Origin: an uncultured Acetatifactor sp.
GTDB lineage: Bacteria; Bacillota; Clostridia; Lachnospirales; Lachnospiraceae
Assembly: GCA_910586775.1 (NCBI GenBank)
Contig: CAJUJN010000019.1
Location: 1-64,000, forward strand
Direction: 5' to 3'
Length of the DNA stretch: 64,000 nucleotides
Under the pieces are notes generated by a model. It was not told the origin of the DNA. It saw only the letters and a program-made list of their open reading frames with translations, and did not search any database. The position numbers were made by a program, and so were the translations under genes. This document shows, piece after piece, positions 35,371 through 44,396 of the stretch (position 1 is its first letter; each line of letters begins with the position of its first letter).

Positions 35371-35480
35371 GATGTAAATGAAAAATAATTGCCAACTTTT
35401 CGGAAATTTTACAGATTGTTTAGAATTTATGGCGCATCTATGATATAATGTCCCTGTCGGGAAATAGAATAAGTCTGGTG

Positions 35481-35576
35481 GTTTACCATGAAAGTCTTCA
35501 AATTGGACTCTGCGGCACCGCGAGGCGTTTCATGCTCTCTTGCACGAAATCCCGAGACCACTGTGCGCCAAACCGC
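35481..35576 (-). repeat. Partial copy of a palindromic element also found at 63451-63545
   Basis: Read on the minus strand, this runs from GCGGTTTGGCGCACAG to CTTTCATGGTAAAC. It matches the element between larB and larC (GCGGTTTGGCGCACAG ... CTTTCACAGTAAAC) in order and length (96 against 95 bp), with a diverged middle. It fills most of the leader before the PHP phosphatase gene. The remaining 35251-35662 holds only the gap promoter and the PHP ribosome site. Confidence 0.6.
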
Positions 35577-35662
35577 CAAGGCGGGCTGCCAGGGGCTGTC
35601 TGATTCAGGCACCCTGCAGCATCCTGAGAAAGGCACTAACATCGAAAAGAGAGGTTTACATC

Positions 35663-36481
35663 ATGCAAATTACGGCAGACTGCCATCTACATTCCTCCTT
35701 CTCGGGAGATTCGGATACACCCATGGAAGAGATGATTCTTCAGGGAATCGCCCGGGGACTGAAGACCATGTGCTTTACGGAGCACAATGACTTTGATTAC
35801 CCTGTATATCCTGACCTGCCGGAAGGCTATTTCCTCTTAAACACGGATTCCTACCTCTATGACCTGGTCCGGCTGAAGGAGAAATACCAGGACAGAATCC
35901 GGCTGCTCTTCGGTGTGGAGCTTGGACTGCAGCCTGAAGTGATGCATCAGAATGCGGTATATGCCAAAACCCATGATTTCGATTTCATCATCGGCTCCTC
36001 CCATATCTGCCACGGAAAGGACCCCTACTATCCCGGCTTTTTCGACGGACGTGATAAGACTGCCGCCATCCGTGAATATTTTGAATCCATCCTGGATAAT
36101 ATCAGAAAGTTCTCCGACTTTGATGTATACGGGCATCTGGACTATGTAGTCCGCTATGCGCCCGGGCAGGATGAGGGCTATGCCTATGAAGCATACAGAG
36201 ATATTCTGGATGAAATTCTGAAACTCCTCCTTGAAAAGGGAAAGGGCATCGAACTGAATACCGGCGGGCTGAAAAACGGCATGCATGACGTGCATCCCTG
36301 TACCGGCATCCTGCGGCGTTACAGGGAACTGGGCGGCGAACTTGTCACCGTGGGCTCCGACTCCCACGATGCACGGCACATTGCGGCCGGTTTCGAACGC
36401 AGTGCTGATATATTGAAGAATTGCGGGTTCCGCTATTACTGCGTCTTCGAAAAGAGAGTTCCTGAATATTTCAGGCTTTAA
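35663..36481 (+). CDS. PHP-domain phosphatase, histidinol-phosphatase (HisJ) family
   Basis: A 272-residue metal-dependent hydrolase. The four PHP motifs are DCHLHSSFSGDS, FTEHND, GSSHICHG and GSDSHDARH, typical of the HisK/HisJ-type histidinol-phosphatases. The histidine-pathway assignment is by family; no other his genes are near. The ATG at 35663 has AGAGAGG upstream, and longer starts run through a dispersed repeat. A CDF transporter gene follows 70 bp later on the same strand. Confidence 0.85.
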   Translation: MQITADCHLHSSFSGDSDTPMEEMILQGIARGLKTMCFTEHNDFDYPVYPDLPEGYFLLNTDSYLYDLVRLKEKYQDRIRLLFGVELGLQPEVMHQNAVYAKTHDFDFIIGSSHICHGKDPYYPGFFDGRDKTAAIREYFESILDNIRKFSDFDVYGHLDYVVRYAPGQDEGYAYEAYRDILDEILKLLLEKGKGIELNTGGLKNGMHDVHPCTGILRRYRELGGELVTVGSDSHDARHIAAGFERSADILKNCGFRYYCVFEKRVPEYFRL

Positions 36482-36551
36482 TGCTTGCATTTTACCTGTG
36501 CCATTGCTATACTGAAAGGAATTATCATAATAACTTAAAGGAACTCTGGCC

Positions 36552-37718
36552 ATGGTCAAATTACTTGCAAAAATTTTTATCAAAAATCAAGGCGACACCA
36601 AAAATCCCTCCGTGCGGCAGGCCTACGGAATCTTATGCGGAGCAGTGGGAATTTTCCTGAATCTGTGCCTCTTTGCCGGCAAATTTATCATCGGCACCAT
36701 CAGCAATTCCATCGCCATCACTGCGGACGCATTTAACAATCTGTCAGATGCCGGTTCTTCCATTATCACGCTCATCGGCTTTAAAATGGCAGGGCAGAAA
36801 CCGGACCCCCATCATCCCTTCGGACATGGGCGCATTGAATACATATCCGGGCTGTTGGTTTCCGTTATTATCCTTCTGATGGGCGCGGAGCTTCTCAAAA
36901 GCTCCTTTTCGAAGATCCTGCATCCCGAGATGCCGGATTTCTCGCCTGCAGTGATAGTGGTATTGCTGGCATCCATCCTGGTGAAATCCTACATGTATCT
37001 GTACAACCGGCAGTTGGGCAGGAAACTGGACTCCGCTGCCATGTCTGCCACCGCCGCCGACTCCTTAAGCGACACCATTGCCACCTCCGCCGTACTTGCT
37101 GCCACGCTCATCGGACATTTTACAAATCTCGCCGTAGACGGTTGGTGCGGTATGCTGGTAGGGTTGTTTATCTGCTATGCGGGCTATAGCGCTGCCAGGG
37201 ACACCATCAGTCCGCTGCTGGGCCAGGCACCGGAACCGGAATTTGTCAGCCAGCTCAATGATATCGTCATGGCTCACGAGGAGATTTTGGGAATCCACGA
37301 CCTTATCGTGCATAATTACGGCCCCGGACGTGTGCTGATTTCCCTCCATGCCGAAGTGCCGGCTGACGGAAATTTCCTTGCCCTCCACGACAAAATTGAT
37401 ATCATCGAACATGAGTTGCGGGATATACTTAACTGCCATGCCGTGATCCATATGGATCCGGTCTGTGTAGGCGACGAAGAAACTTCTCGCCTGAAGTCTC
37501 TTGTGAAAGATTATCTGAAAGAAATCAGCGAAACCCTTACCATGCATGATTTCAGAATTGTCACAGGCCCTACCCACACCAACCTGATTTTTGATGTGGT
37601 AACCCCCTATGACTTCTCCCTGTCAGATGCAGAACTGGTGACACAGATTCAGGATCGCATCCAAAAAGACAATCCCAATTACTTCGCAGTGATCGAAGTA
37701 GACAAACAAATGGTCTGA
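36552..37718 (+). CDS. Cation diffusion facilitator transporter, probable Mn2+ exporter type
   Basis: A 388-residue membrane protein with six helices in the first 210 residues, then a cytoplasmic metal-binding domain (GPGRVLISLHAEVPADG) and a further C-terminal extension of about 80 residues. The transport site reads NNLSD in helix 2 and DSLSD in helix 5, an Asn-Asp/Asp-Asp set reported for Mn-CDF proteins such as MntE, in contrast to the Asp-Asp/His-Asp set of zinc exporters. AAAGGAAC lies before the ATG. Mn preference is an inference. The YgjP-like gene follows 34 bp later and is probably co-transcribed. Confidence 0.88.
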   Translation: MVKLLAKIFIKNQGDTKNPSVRQAYGILCGAVGIFLNLCLFAGKFIIGTISNSIAITADAFNNLSDAGSSIITLIGFKMAGQKPDPHHPFGHGRIEYISGLLVSVIILLMGAELLKSSFSKILHPEMPDFSPAVIVVLLASILVKSYMYLYNRQLGRKLDSAAMSATAADSLSDTIATSAVLAATLIGHFTNLAVDGWCGMLVGLFICYAGYSAARDTISPLLGQAPEPEFVSQLNDIVMAHEEILGIHDLIVHNYGPGRVLISLHAEVPADGNFLALHDKIDIIEHELRDILNCHAVIHMDPVCVGDEETSRLKSLVKDYLKEISETLTMHDFRIVTGPTHTNLIFDVVTPYDFSLSDAELVTQIQDRIQKDNPNYFAVIEVDKQMV

Positions 37719-37752
37719 TCCGCCAACAACATATCAGAAAGAAGGCTCCAGT

Positions 37753-38184
37753 ATGAAATCCAAAAAATCCCGCAGCCTGACAGAAGCCGAAATCAGGCGT
37801 CTGGAAACCCTTGAAAAAAGATACCGTAACGCCGCCCGGCAGCAGTTTGAAAGCCGGGTGGCCTATTTTCACCGAATAACAGGCGGAAATTACACCTCAA
37901 TCACCGTCCGGGACCAGAAAACCCGCTGGGGCAGCTGCTCCTCCCGCGGAACACTGTCCTTCAATTACCGCCTTATCTTTGCGCCGCCGGTAATACTTGA
38001 CTATGTGGTAGTGCATGAGCTCTGCCATCTGACCCACATGGACCACTCCAAAAACTTCTGGAACATGGTCGCCTCCGTGATGCCGGAATACAAAGAGTGC
38101 AGAAAGTGGCTCCGCGAGCACGGGCAGGAGCTTAGTCTGGAAAACCATATGGACAGGCTGGGGATTCCCGTCAATTTATCGTAG
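37753..38184 (+). CDS. YgjP-like metallopeptidase domain protein (DUF45/WLM-type)
   Basis: A 143-residue protein with a zinc site HELCHLTHMDHSKNFW preceded by RWGSCSSRGTLSFNYRL, the standard YgjP/DUF45 signature (M48-related). The N-terminal 40 residues are a charged helix. GAAGG precedes the ATG. It is the last gene of the PHP-CDF-YgjP run and converges on the sugar-transport block. Targets of YgjP proteins are not well defined. Confidence 0.85.
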   Translation: MKSKKSRSLTEAEIRRLETLEKRYRNAARQQFESRVAYFHRITGGNYTSITVRDQKTRWGSCSSRGTLSFNYRLIFAPPVILDYVVVHELCHLTHMDHSKNFWNMVASVMPEYKECRKWLREHGQELSLENHMDRLGIPVNLS

Positions 38185-38202
38185 ATATTCACCGCCTGTC
38201 CT

Positions 38203-38265
38203 TTATCCTTTCACACTGCCTAAAGTCAGTCCGGCGGTGAAATATTTTTGCAGAAACGGATACAT
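38203..38265 (-). pseudogene. C-terminal remnant of an LplC/YtcP-type sugar ABC permease
   Basis: Twenty codons and a stop on the minus strand read MYPFLQKYFTAGLTLGSVKG, the nearly invariant C-terminal tail of LplC/YtcP-type (MalG family) carbohydrate permeases. In-frame TAA lies just upstream, and the rest of that gene is gone. It marks a deleted sugar-transport gene next to the present cluster. Confidence 0.7.
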
Positions 38266-38299
38266 TCGTTACCTTTCATGGGTGGGGAAATCAAGACAC

Positions 38300-38341
38300 A
38301 AAGAAATGCTGCACTCTGATAATCGAATGCAACATTTCTTT
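38300..38341. terminator. Long hairpin after the transport cluster
   Basis: AAAGAAATG-TGCA-TC arms (about 17 bp, two G-U pairs on the minus strand) flank an 8-bp loop. It lies 40 bp after the stop of the last transport gene and can terminate that unit; the T run beyond the stem is short. Confidence 0.7.
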
Positions 38342-38381
38342 AAACCTATACTATATAGTCCATATATCCGAGACCTTATCT

Positions 38382-40961
38382 CTAGCGCCTCTCATCCACG
38401 TAAATCTGTGCCCTGCTCTGAATCACCTTCGCAACCTCCTGGGCGCTCTTCTGCCCGTTGAAAAACGACGGCATTTCCTCATTGATAATGTTGGTAATAT
38501 CCGTATTTCCGTAATAGCACTTATTTATGCTGAAAATATAATTCACCACAGCGTCTACCTCCTCCTGGTTCATGGGATCCAGCTTGATATCCTCGCCATT
38601 GATGTAGTAAGTATCATCATACTCCACTTTCTCCCCGTTTTCATCCAGGTAATAAGGCCTCTGGGTTGCTTCCTGAGCATCTTCCATGAAATATTTCTTC
38701 TGAATCGGCATTCCCCAGTTCAGTTCGGACTGGTATTCATCGGTCAGATAGTATCTCAGGAATTCCCACGCCCCGTCGATGTTGGCGGAACGCGAGGAAA
38801 TCGCATAGCAGTCTCCCGCCTGCACATAAGCGCCCATTCCGCTCTCCGTAGGGAATCCGATATAGGATACCTCCTCACCAAAGTTACCTTTCACAGTGTA
38901 ATTGATATTCCGTATATTTCCGATATACATGCTGCGCAGAATCGTCCGGTTCTCACGGTACTGGGTCTCATACTTCATCCAGTAATCCTCATTGTAATCT
39001 TCCTCTTCCAGTTGTTCCGGAAGCGTTTTTGCATACTCCATCATGTCAATGAAATTCTGAGAGTCAAAATTACATTTTCCCGTGGCCACATCGATAAAAT
39101 CCGCCCCGCAGTAATCCATCATGGTATACATGAAGGAATCCCGGGTCATCTCGCCGAATATATTGGTTCCTTCCGGCAGCGACTCCATCAGCTGCTTCAT
39201 ATCCGCCATGGTCCAGGAAGTCCTGTCTCCCACAATGGATTTTTTGCCGATTACGGTACTCACACTGAAATACGGTATTACGTAATACAATTTCCCGTCC
39301 GTGGAATAGGCATCAAACACATTCTGTACAAATTCCTTCTGGGACAGTTCCTCATCCTCCTCTATCAGCTTTCCGATATCTGCCAGAAGACCTTTTGCCA
39401 CATAATTTTCCGCCGGAAGACCTGATGTAATGATAATATCCGGCATATTGCCTGTAGTAATGTCATTATTCAGCTGAGTGAGACCTGCGGTATAATCCTC
39501 GTAGCTGTTATAGGAGTCATATTCCTTTATCGTTATGCGGTATTCCTCATTGCTGCGGTTATACTCTACCACCCTCTGCTTCATGTCGCTGCCCACGTAA
39601 TTGCCTGCCAGCACCAGCACTGCCTTGTCCGGGATATCCTTGGGGTCCACATAGGTAAAGATTCCTGCCTGCATTTCTTCCCCGTAATTTTCACTGAACA
39701 CACCGATAAAACTCTTCTCGTCCAGCTCTATCAGGGAAGTGAAAGCACTGATGTTCAGGTCGGAATTGATGAAATTCATCTTTTCCACGCTGTCCTCATC
39801 ACCTATGGAGTAAGTATACACACCGCTTGAATTGCTGTATAACAGATCCGATGTCTTTCCCGCGTTCATAGTATTATATCCGTTCCACATCAAAGAAGCG
39901 GGAAGCGCTCCGGGCTCACCCAGCTGGCCTGTGGCAGGGTCATAAGAGATCAGAAACTGCTTCTGCCCGTCCGCCTCGTCACTGTACATAATCAGGAAAG
40001 TGCCATCCTCCTTGTTCATGATGGAATTGTAATTGCTGAATATCTTGCTCACATCCTCAGGCATTTCCTTCCTCTCGGAGATATTGCCCTGGGCATCCAC
40101 TGTCATGATATAAGAACCGTCACCTGTCAGTATCAGGGTTAAGATACCATCCTCCGACACGGACATACTGTTCACATAAAGATATTCGTCCTCGGAAGAA
40201 AGCCCTTCCAGCTCCTTCTCCCATGCAAAGCTTCCGTCCGCGTTCCAGCAGTTGATATAATTCCTCTGAAAAGATGTATATTCCTCGCCGGAATAGTCCT
40301 CATAATAATAATTTCTCATTGCATAAATCATGCCATTGGTGCCAAAGCTGAAATTTTCATAATAGGAATTCTCATAGAACTCTCTGCCAACCGAATTTAC
40401 ATCGTCAATTATATCTGCTGCTGCGGTATCGGCCTCTTCTGCTTCATCATCTTCTGCTTCATCACCTTCCCCGGACTCCGTCCCTTCTTCGTCTTCGGGC
40501 CCGGCCTCATCGCCGTTTCCGTCTTCCGCGCCGCCTTCTCCGGGTTCTGCCGCATCTGAGCCGTCACCTTCCTCAGGCCCGGCTGCTCCGTCACCGCTTT
40601 CAGGAGCCTCGCCGCTTCCGCTCTGTGACCTCCATTCGGGAATCTCCATATCTACCATCTGTACATCGGAACCGTCCTCCTTCAGCATCAGCATCTTCAT
40701 GTCGGTATCTTCATTCCCCTCCGACCAGTGATAGACCTGTGCCATCATATAGATTGTCCCGTCCCTGTACATGGAACCTCTGATTGAATAGTCGTCTCCG
40801 CCCAGCTCCGGCATCTCAATCTCCTGGAACTTATAGACATGCTCCTTTGCCAGGGCAGCATTTTCCATCTTTTTTCCGCCGCTGCCGCAGCCGGCCAGCC
40901 CCAGTGTCATGGCGGCAGCCAAACCCACACTTACTGCCCTTTTCGCCCAAATCTTCTTCAC
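38382..40961 (-). CDS. Lipoprotein: propeller-like N-terminal region and sugar-binding-protein region (paralogue 2)
   Basis: An 859-residue lipoprotein. The signal peptide ends in the lipobox LAGC. A very acidic Gly/Glu/Asp linker covers about 118-190. Residues about 190-430 have repeated strand patterns (NINCWNADGSFAWEKELEG, YLYVNSMSVSEDGILTLIL, TFLIMYSDEADGQ) that suggest a beta-propeller. About 430-859 resemble extracellular solute-binding proteins (VVEYNRSNEEYRITIKEY, NDITTGNMPDIIITSG, GDCYAISSRSANIDGAWEFLRYYL). The C-terminus FFNGQKSAQEVAKVIQSR is nearly identical to that of the paralogue at 46303-48603. The GTG start overlaps the previous stop codon, so translation is coupled. It is the last gene of the cluster. 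Confidence 0.85.
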   Translation of the reverse strand: MKKIWAKRAVSVGLAAAMTLGLAGCGSGGKKMENAALAKEHVYKFQEIEMPELGGDDYSIRGSMYRDGTIYMMAQVYHWSEGNEDTDMKMLMLKEDGSDVQMVDMEIPEWRSQSGSGEAPESGDGAAGPEEGDGSDAAEPGEGGAEDGNGDEAGPEDEEGTESGEGDEAEDDEAEEADTAAADIIDDVNSVGREFYENSYYENFSFGTNGMIYAMRNYYYEDYSGEEYTSFQRNYINCWNADGSFAWEKELEGLSSEDEYLYVNSMSVSEDGILTLILTGDGSYIMTVDAQGNISERKEMPEDVSKIFSNYNSIMNKEDGTFLIMYSDEADGQKQFLISYDPATGQLGEPGALPASLMWNGYNTMNAGKTSDLLYSNSSGVYTYSIGDEDSVEKMNFINSDLNISAFTSLIELDEKSFIGVFSENYGEEMQAGIFTYVDPKDIPDKAVLVLAGNYVGSDMKQRVVEYNRSNEEYRITIKEYDSYNSYEDYTAGLTQLNNDITTGNMPDIIITSGLPAENYVAKGLLADIGKLIEEDEELSQKEFVQNVFDAYSTDGKLYYVIPYFSVSTVIGKKSIVGDRTSWTMADMKQLMESLPEGTNIFGEMTRDSFMYTMMDYCGADFIDVATGKCNFDSQNFIDMMEYAKTLPEQLEEEDYNEDYWMKYETQYRENRTILRSMYIGNIRNINYTVKGNFGEEVSYIGFPTESGMGAYVQAGDCYAISSRSANIDGAWEFLRYYLTDEYQSELNWGMPIQKKYFMEDAQEATQRPYYLDENGEKVEYDDTYYINGEDIKLDPMNQEEVDAVVNYIFSINKCYYGNTDITNIINEEMPSFFNGQKSAQEVAKVIQSRAQIYVDERR

Positions 40962-42256
40962 ACTTCTCCTCCCGTCTTCCCTTTCTTTGCTCTGCGTTCC
41001 TCTTTTTTCAGTTCCCTCGCCTGCCTTTTTCTGGCTTTCTCCTCACGTTTCGCCTGACGCTTACCATCTGCAGGCTTTTCACGTTTTTCTTTCGGTTCTT
41101 TCCTCTGTATCCGCGGTGAGCCCTTCTGCTTTGGCTCATCATCGAACTCACTTTTTTCGAATTCGATGTATTCAAAATCGCTGTCCGCAGAACCGCTCTT
41201 TTTCTTTTTCCTTTGCTTCTCCCTGCGCTTCTCCATCCAGCGTTCCGCTTTATCCACGACCTTCAGCCTTACATCCCGCATGGTCCAGCCCTTATGCTTC
41301 CACCAGATACAGAAGAACACCAGTCCCAGCCCCACAGGATAAGCAAGGAATATAATGCCAAACAGAGTCATAAGCGCCAGAATGTCCTCATATCCCCGGG
41401 CAATATTTTCCCAGTAAGGATAAATGATAGCCTTTCCGTTCATGGAGCGCACCCCGAACTGCGTCAGGAGCTTAAGCCTGGAAAGCAGAGAATAGCGGGT
41501 GGTATTTTCTACGATTTCCGTCTCCGCCTCCTTCTCCTCTGTTCCGAATCTTTCCCTGATATAGTTCACTGCAAATCCGGTGACAGGATTGGGCATCACA
41601 ATCTCATAGTGGTTGATGCCGTGGCTTATCCCCAGTTCATTTAAGGTCTGGTAAGACACATACACAAGAGTGGAATCCAACCCGGCAGCTTCCGCCAGAC
41701 GACCGGCCGGCCTCTCCACCACCCCGGTTACAATATGCGGAACCCCTCCAATATAGACCATCATCCCGGCCACATCGTTGGAACCGAACAGCTGCCATGC
41801 AGCATCCTCGTCTATGACACAGTAATCCTGCATCAGGTCATTGCCCGAAAAATAAGCACCGTTCAAAAGCTTCACCGGATGAAACAGAAAAAAATCACCG
41901 CCGATTCCGATGGCATCCGCCAATATGCTTGCTTTGTCTGTAGAAATACTCACGGTGCCATCAGCGCTGTAGGCATCTGCCCACAGCCTGGCGCCGGGAT
42001 TCTCCGATTCCTGAACCACGGATGCGTCCACAAGCGCACTGTCCACCGTATGCTCGAAGTCAATGATCTCATCCTCAGTAATACCTGACCCCACCGAGAA
42101 AAAACAACTGACCTGTGAAGCATTCTTTTTACTGCTCCATCTATCGGCCACCGTCTGCGACAGCTGACTGTGGCCCAGATAATTCGTAGTGAAAAGCAGG
42201 ATCAGGAAAATCAGGAAGGAAATCCCTCCGCTTATACCCAATACTATTTTCTTCAT
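40958..42256 (-). CDS. MacB periplasmic-core-like membrane protein with a basic tail
   Basis: A 432-residue protein. One N-terminal helix (VLGISGGISFLIFLILLF) precedes a large extracellular domain of about 270 residues resembling the MacB periplasmic core (YCVIDEDAAWQLFGSNDVAG, VYIGGVPHIVTGVVERPAG). A second hydrophobic segment (about 293-318) follows, then a 110-residue cytoplasmic tail extremely rich in Lys, Arg and Glu. The usual FtsX helices and the ATPase of MacB are absent. It sits between the adaptor and the last binding protein, overlapping the latter by 4 bp. GAGGTAAGTG precedes the ATG. The function is unknown; partnership with the adjacent adaptor is likely by analogy with MacA-MacB. 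Confidence 0.75.
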   Translation of the reverse strand: MKKIVLGISGGISFLIFLILLFTTNYLGHSQLSQTVADRWSSKKNASQVSCFFSVGSGITEDEIIDFEHTVDSALVDASVVQESENPGARLWADAYSADGTVSISTDKASILADAIGIGGDFFLFHPVKLLNGAYFSGNDLMQDYCVIDEDAAWQLFGSNDVAGMMVYIGGVPHIVTGVVERPAGRLAEAAGLDSTLVYVSYQTLNELGISHGINHYEIVMPNPVTGFAVNYIRERFGTEEKEAETEIVENTTRYSLLSRLKLLTQFGVRSMNGKAIIYPYWENIARGYEDILALMTLFGIIFLAYPVGLGLVFFCIWWKHKGWTMRDVRLKVVDKAERWMEKRREKQRKKKKSGSADSDFEYIEFEKSEFDDEPKQKGSPRIQRKEPKEKREKPADGKRQAKREEKARKRQARELKKEERRAKKGKTGGEV

Positions 42257-42279
42257 CACTTACCTCATTTCCATCCGTC

Positions 42280-44319
42280 CTATCCGTTATTTTCACTCAG
42301 CCTGACCTGCTTGCCCGCTTCCACGGGTTTTGTTGACGTTGTGATCACAAATTCGTAGCCATAAAGCGCAGCACTGACAGCTGACTGAGTGTCATCGCTT
42401 GCCAACACTTCCACATCCACGCGGCTTGCAATATAACGGGTGCTCAAAGGCCCCGGCTTGGACTCAACGATCAGAATGAACTTACCGTTATTGTCCTCGC
42501 GGATAGCGCTGTTTGGCACGATATAATCATAATTGGAACTCTTCTGTCCCACCGATATATTCAGTGTCTGTCCTGCCGTCACGTTTCCCGCAATATCAAA
42601 GGTCAGAAGCTTCTTCTGTCCGGGCTCTTTTGGGTCCGGCTTGATATTGGACAGTGTCACCGTCACATCGTCATATCTCCAGGCATTGACCAGATCCGCC
42701 ATATCGCCCACGGAAAGTCGTTTCGCCTGTTCGTTTGTCACGGAAAAACTCATGTTGTAGCCCTTTCCTTCGGGCTGCAGCACCGCTACGGGCGTGCTGG
42801 CATCCGTATTCTTGCCAGCCGTCACATTCAGTGCGGTAACCTTACCGGCAATGGGTGCCTTGATGGTTGCATCGATGGATTTCTCCGTCAGTTCATCCAC
42901 CTTTTCCTGAGCCCTGTCGATTGCTTCCTGAGCGGTCTCCAGGCCTGACACCTTGCCTATCCTGCTGGCCAGGTCCGTGAGATCCTTCTGCCTGTCTGCA
43001 AGATTAGTCTCCTGATTCGAAAGTTCGGCCTGTTTCTGGCTCAGTACATTCCTTGCCTCTGCCAGGGAAACGTTCAGGGCATTCTGCTGATTCTTCAGAT
43101 TATTGATAATACCTTCCGTATTTCCGGTATTTTTCTTGTCATTCAGCGCCTGCTCTGCCCTGTTGTAAATCTCTTCCCTTCTGGCTGCTTCCAGGCTTGC
43201 ATTGTTGTAGACATTCTGAGCATTAATCTCTTCTGCCTTAGCCGCGGTCAGCTGTTCCTTCAGCTTATTCAGCTGTTCCTTCAGCTTATTCAGCTGCTGC
43301 TGAAGCCCATCCACATTCTCGCTTACCTGGTGCAACCGGCCCGTGCCGTTCCGAACTGTCCGGGATGCCGACTCTGCCTGGCCGGCCTCGGGCGCTGCGG
43401 ATACCTCCGGTTCTGGGGAAGCATCCTGTGCAGTCGGCTCGGAAGATGGTGCCTGAGTGGCCTCAGAACTGACAGCAGCTCCGGATTCCGAACCGCCTTC
43501 CCCGTCCGGGTTCTGAGATGGGTTCTGTGTAGGGTCCGCTGTAGGGTCCGGCGCAGGTTCCAGCGCAGACAACTGGTTCTCCACAAGCTGAATCCATGCC
43601 TCCAGGTCTGCCACCACATTCTGTTTCGCCGTCAGATTATTTTTTGCATCTGCCTCAATACGCTTCGCCTCATCCCAGGAAGCTTTCGCCTCATTCAAAG
43701 CCTTGGTCTCCGCGCTGACATCCGCATTATTTTCCGGTGTAAGGGATATCTGATTGCCAACTGCTTCATACTGGTTCTGAATCTCATCCACTTTCTTCTG
43801 TGCGGCAGTCACCTCATTCTTCGCAGCCGTCACCGCATTCTCCGCAGCCGTCACCGCATTCTGCGCCGCGGTAATCTGCTGCCTGTAGGAATCCGTCGAC
43901 ATCCCCGTATCGGCGGCATGGATATCCGCCGATGTAATCTCCACGGAAAGCAGCGCATTGCGGTAATCCGCCTGTGCCTTCTCCAGTTCTTCCCTTGCCG
44001 TCTTCAGTTCGTCGCTCTCCTCATCCTCCAGGTACATGAGCACCTGGTCCTTCTCCACATCATCCCCTACCTTCACCGCCACGCTGGCAACTTTCCTGGA
44101 TTCCTTCACTTCCACATTATATGGGTCCCCGCTCTCCACCACGCCTGAGCCCCTGATTTTTGCCGTAATGGTGCCGGACTGTACATACTGCGTAGCCACC
44201 TCCGGCAAAGAATAGTTCATAATGGTGTTGGAGAAAAAGGTAAGTACCAGCATCACGGACAGAAATATGATCGCTGCCGTCTTCACCCATTCCCTTTTCT
44301 TCTTTCCGTTCTCGTTCAT
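42280..44319 (-). CDS. MacA/HlyD-like periplasmic adaptor (membrane fusion protein)
   Basis: A 679-residue protein with one N-terminal helix (VKTAAIIFLSVMLVLTFF), a lipoyl/barrel-sandwich half (GSGVVESGDPYNVEVKES, VKVGDDVEKDQVLMYLEDEE), and a long coiled-coil hairpin from about 95 to 490. A Pro/Ser/Glu-rich insert (about 260-320) interrupts it. The second lipoyl half (IKAPIAGKVTALNVTAGKN) and a beta-barrel domain follow. Adaptors like this normally join inner-membrane pumps to export routes. Here it stands inside a sugar-uptake operon, 77 bp after the MalG-type permease and 23 bp before the MacB-core-like gene. AAATAATATAGGAGAGGT precedes the ATG. Confidence 0.85.
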   Translation of the reverse strand: MNENGKKKREWVKTAAIIFLSVMLVLTFFSNTIMNYSLPEVATQYVQSGTITAKIRGSGVVESGDPYNVEVKESRKVASVAVKVGDDVEKDQVLMYLEDEESDELKTAREELEKAQADYRNALLSVEITSADIHAADTGMSTDSYRQQITAAQNAVTAAENAVTAAKNEVTAAQKKVDEIQNQYEAVGNQISLTPENNADVSAETKALNEAKASWDEAKRIEADAKNNLTAKQNVVADLEAWIQLVENQLSALEPAPDPTADPTQNPSQNPDGEGGSESGAAVSSEATQAPSSEPTAQDASPEPEVSAAPEAGQAESASRTVRNGTGRLHQVSENVDGLQQQLNKLKEQLNKLKEQLTAAKAEEINAQNVYNNASLEAARREEIYNRAEQALNDKKNTGNTEGIINNLKNQQNALNVSLAEARNVLSQKQAELSNQETNLADRQKDLTDLASRIGKVSGLETAQEAIDRAQEKVDELTEKSIDATIKAPIAGKVTALNVTAGKNTDASTPVAVLQPEGKGYNMSFSVTNEQAKRLSVGDMADLVNAWRYDDVTVTLSNIKPDPKEPGQKKLLTFDIAGNVTAGQTLNISVGQKSSNYDYIVPNSAIREDNNGKFILIVESKPGPLSTRYIASRVDVEVLASDDTQSAVSAALYGYEFVITTSTKPVEAGKQVRLSENNG

Positions 44320-44396
44320 TGCTATACCTCTCCTATATTATTTAATCCTGAATCATTTCCGCCATGCCGTTTCTGGCATCAGTGCTGTTTATAACT

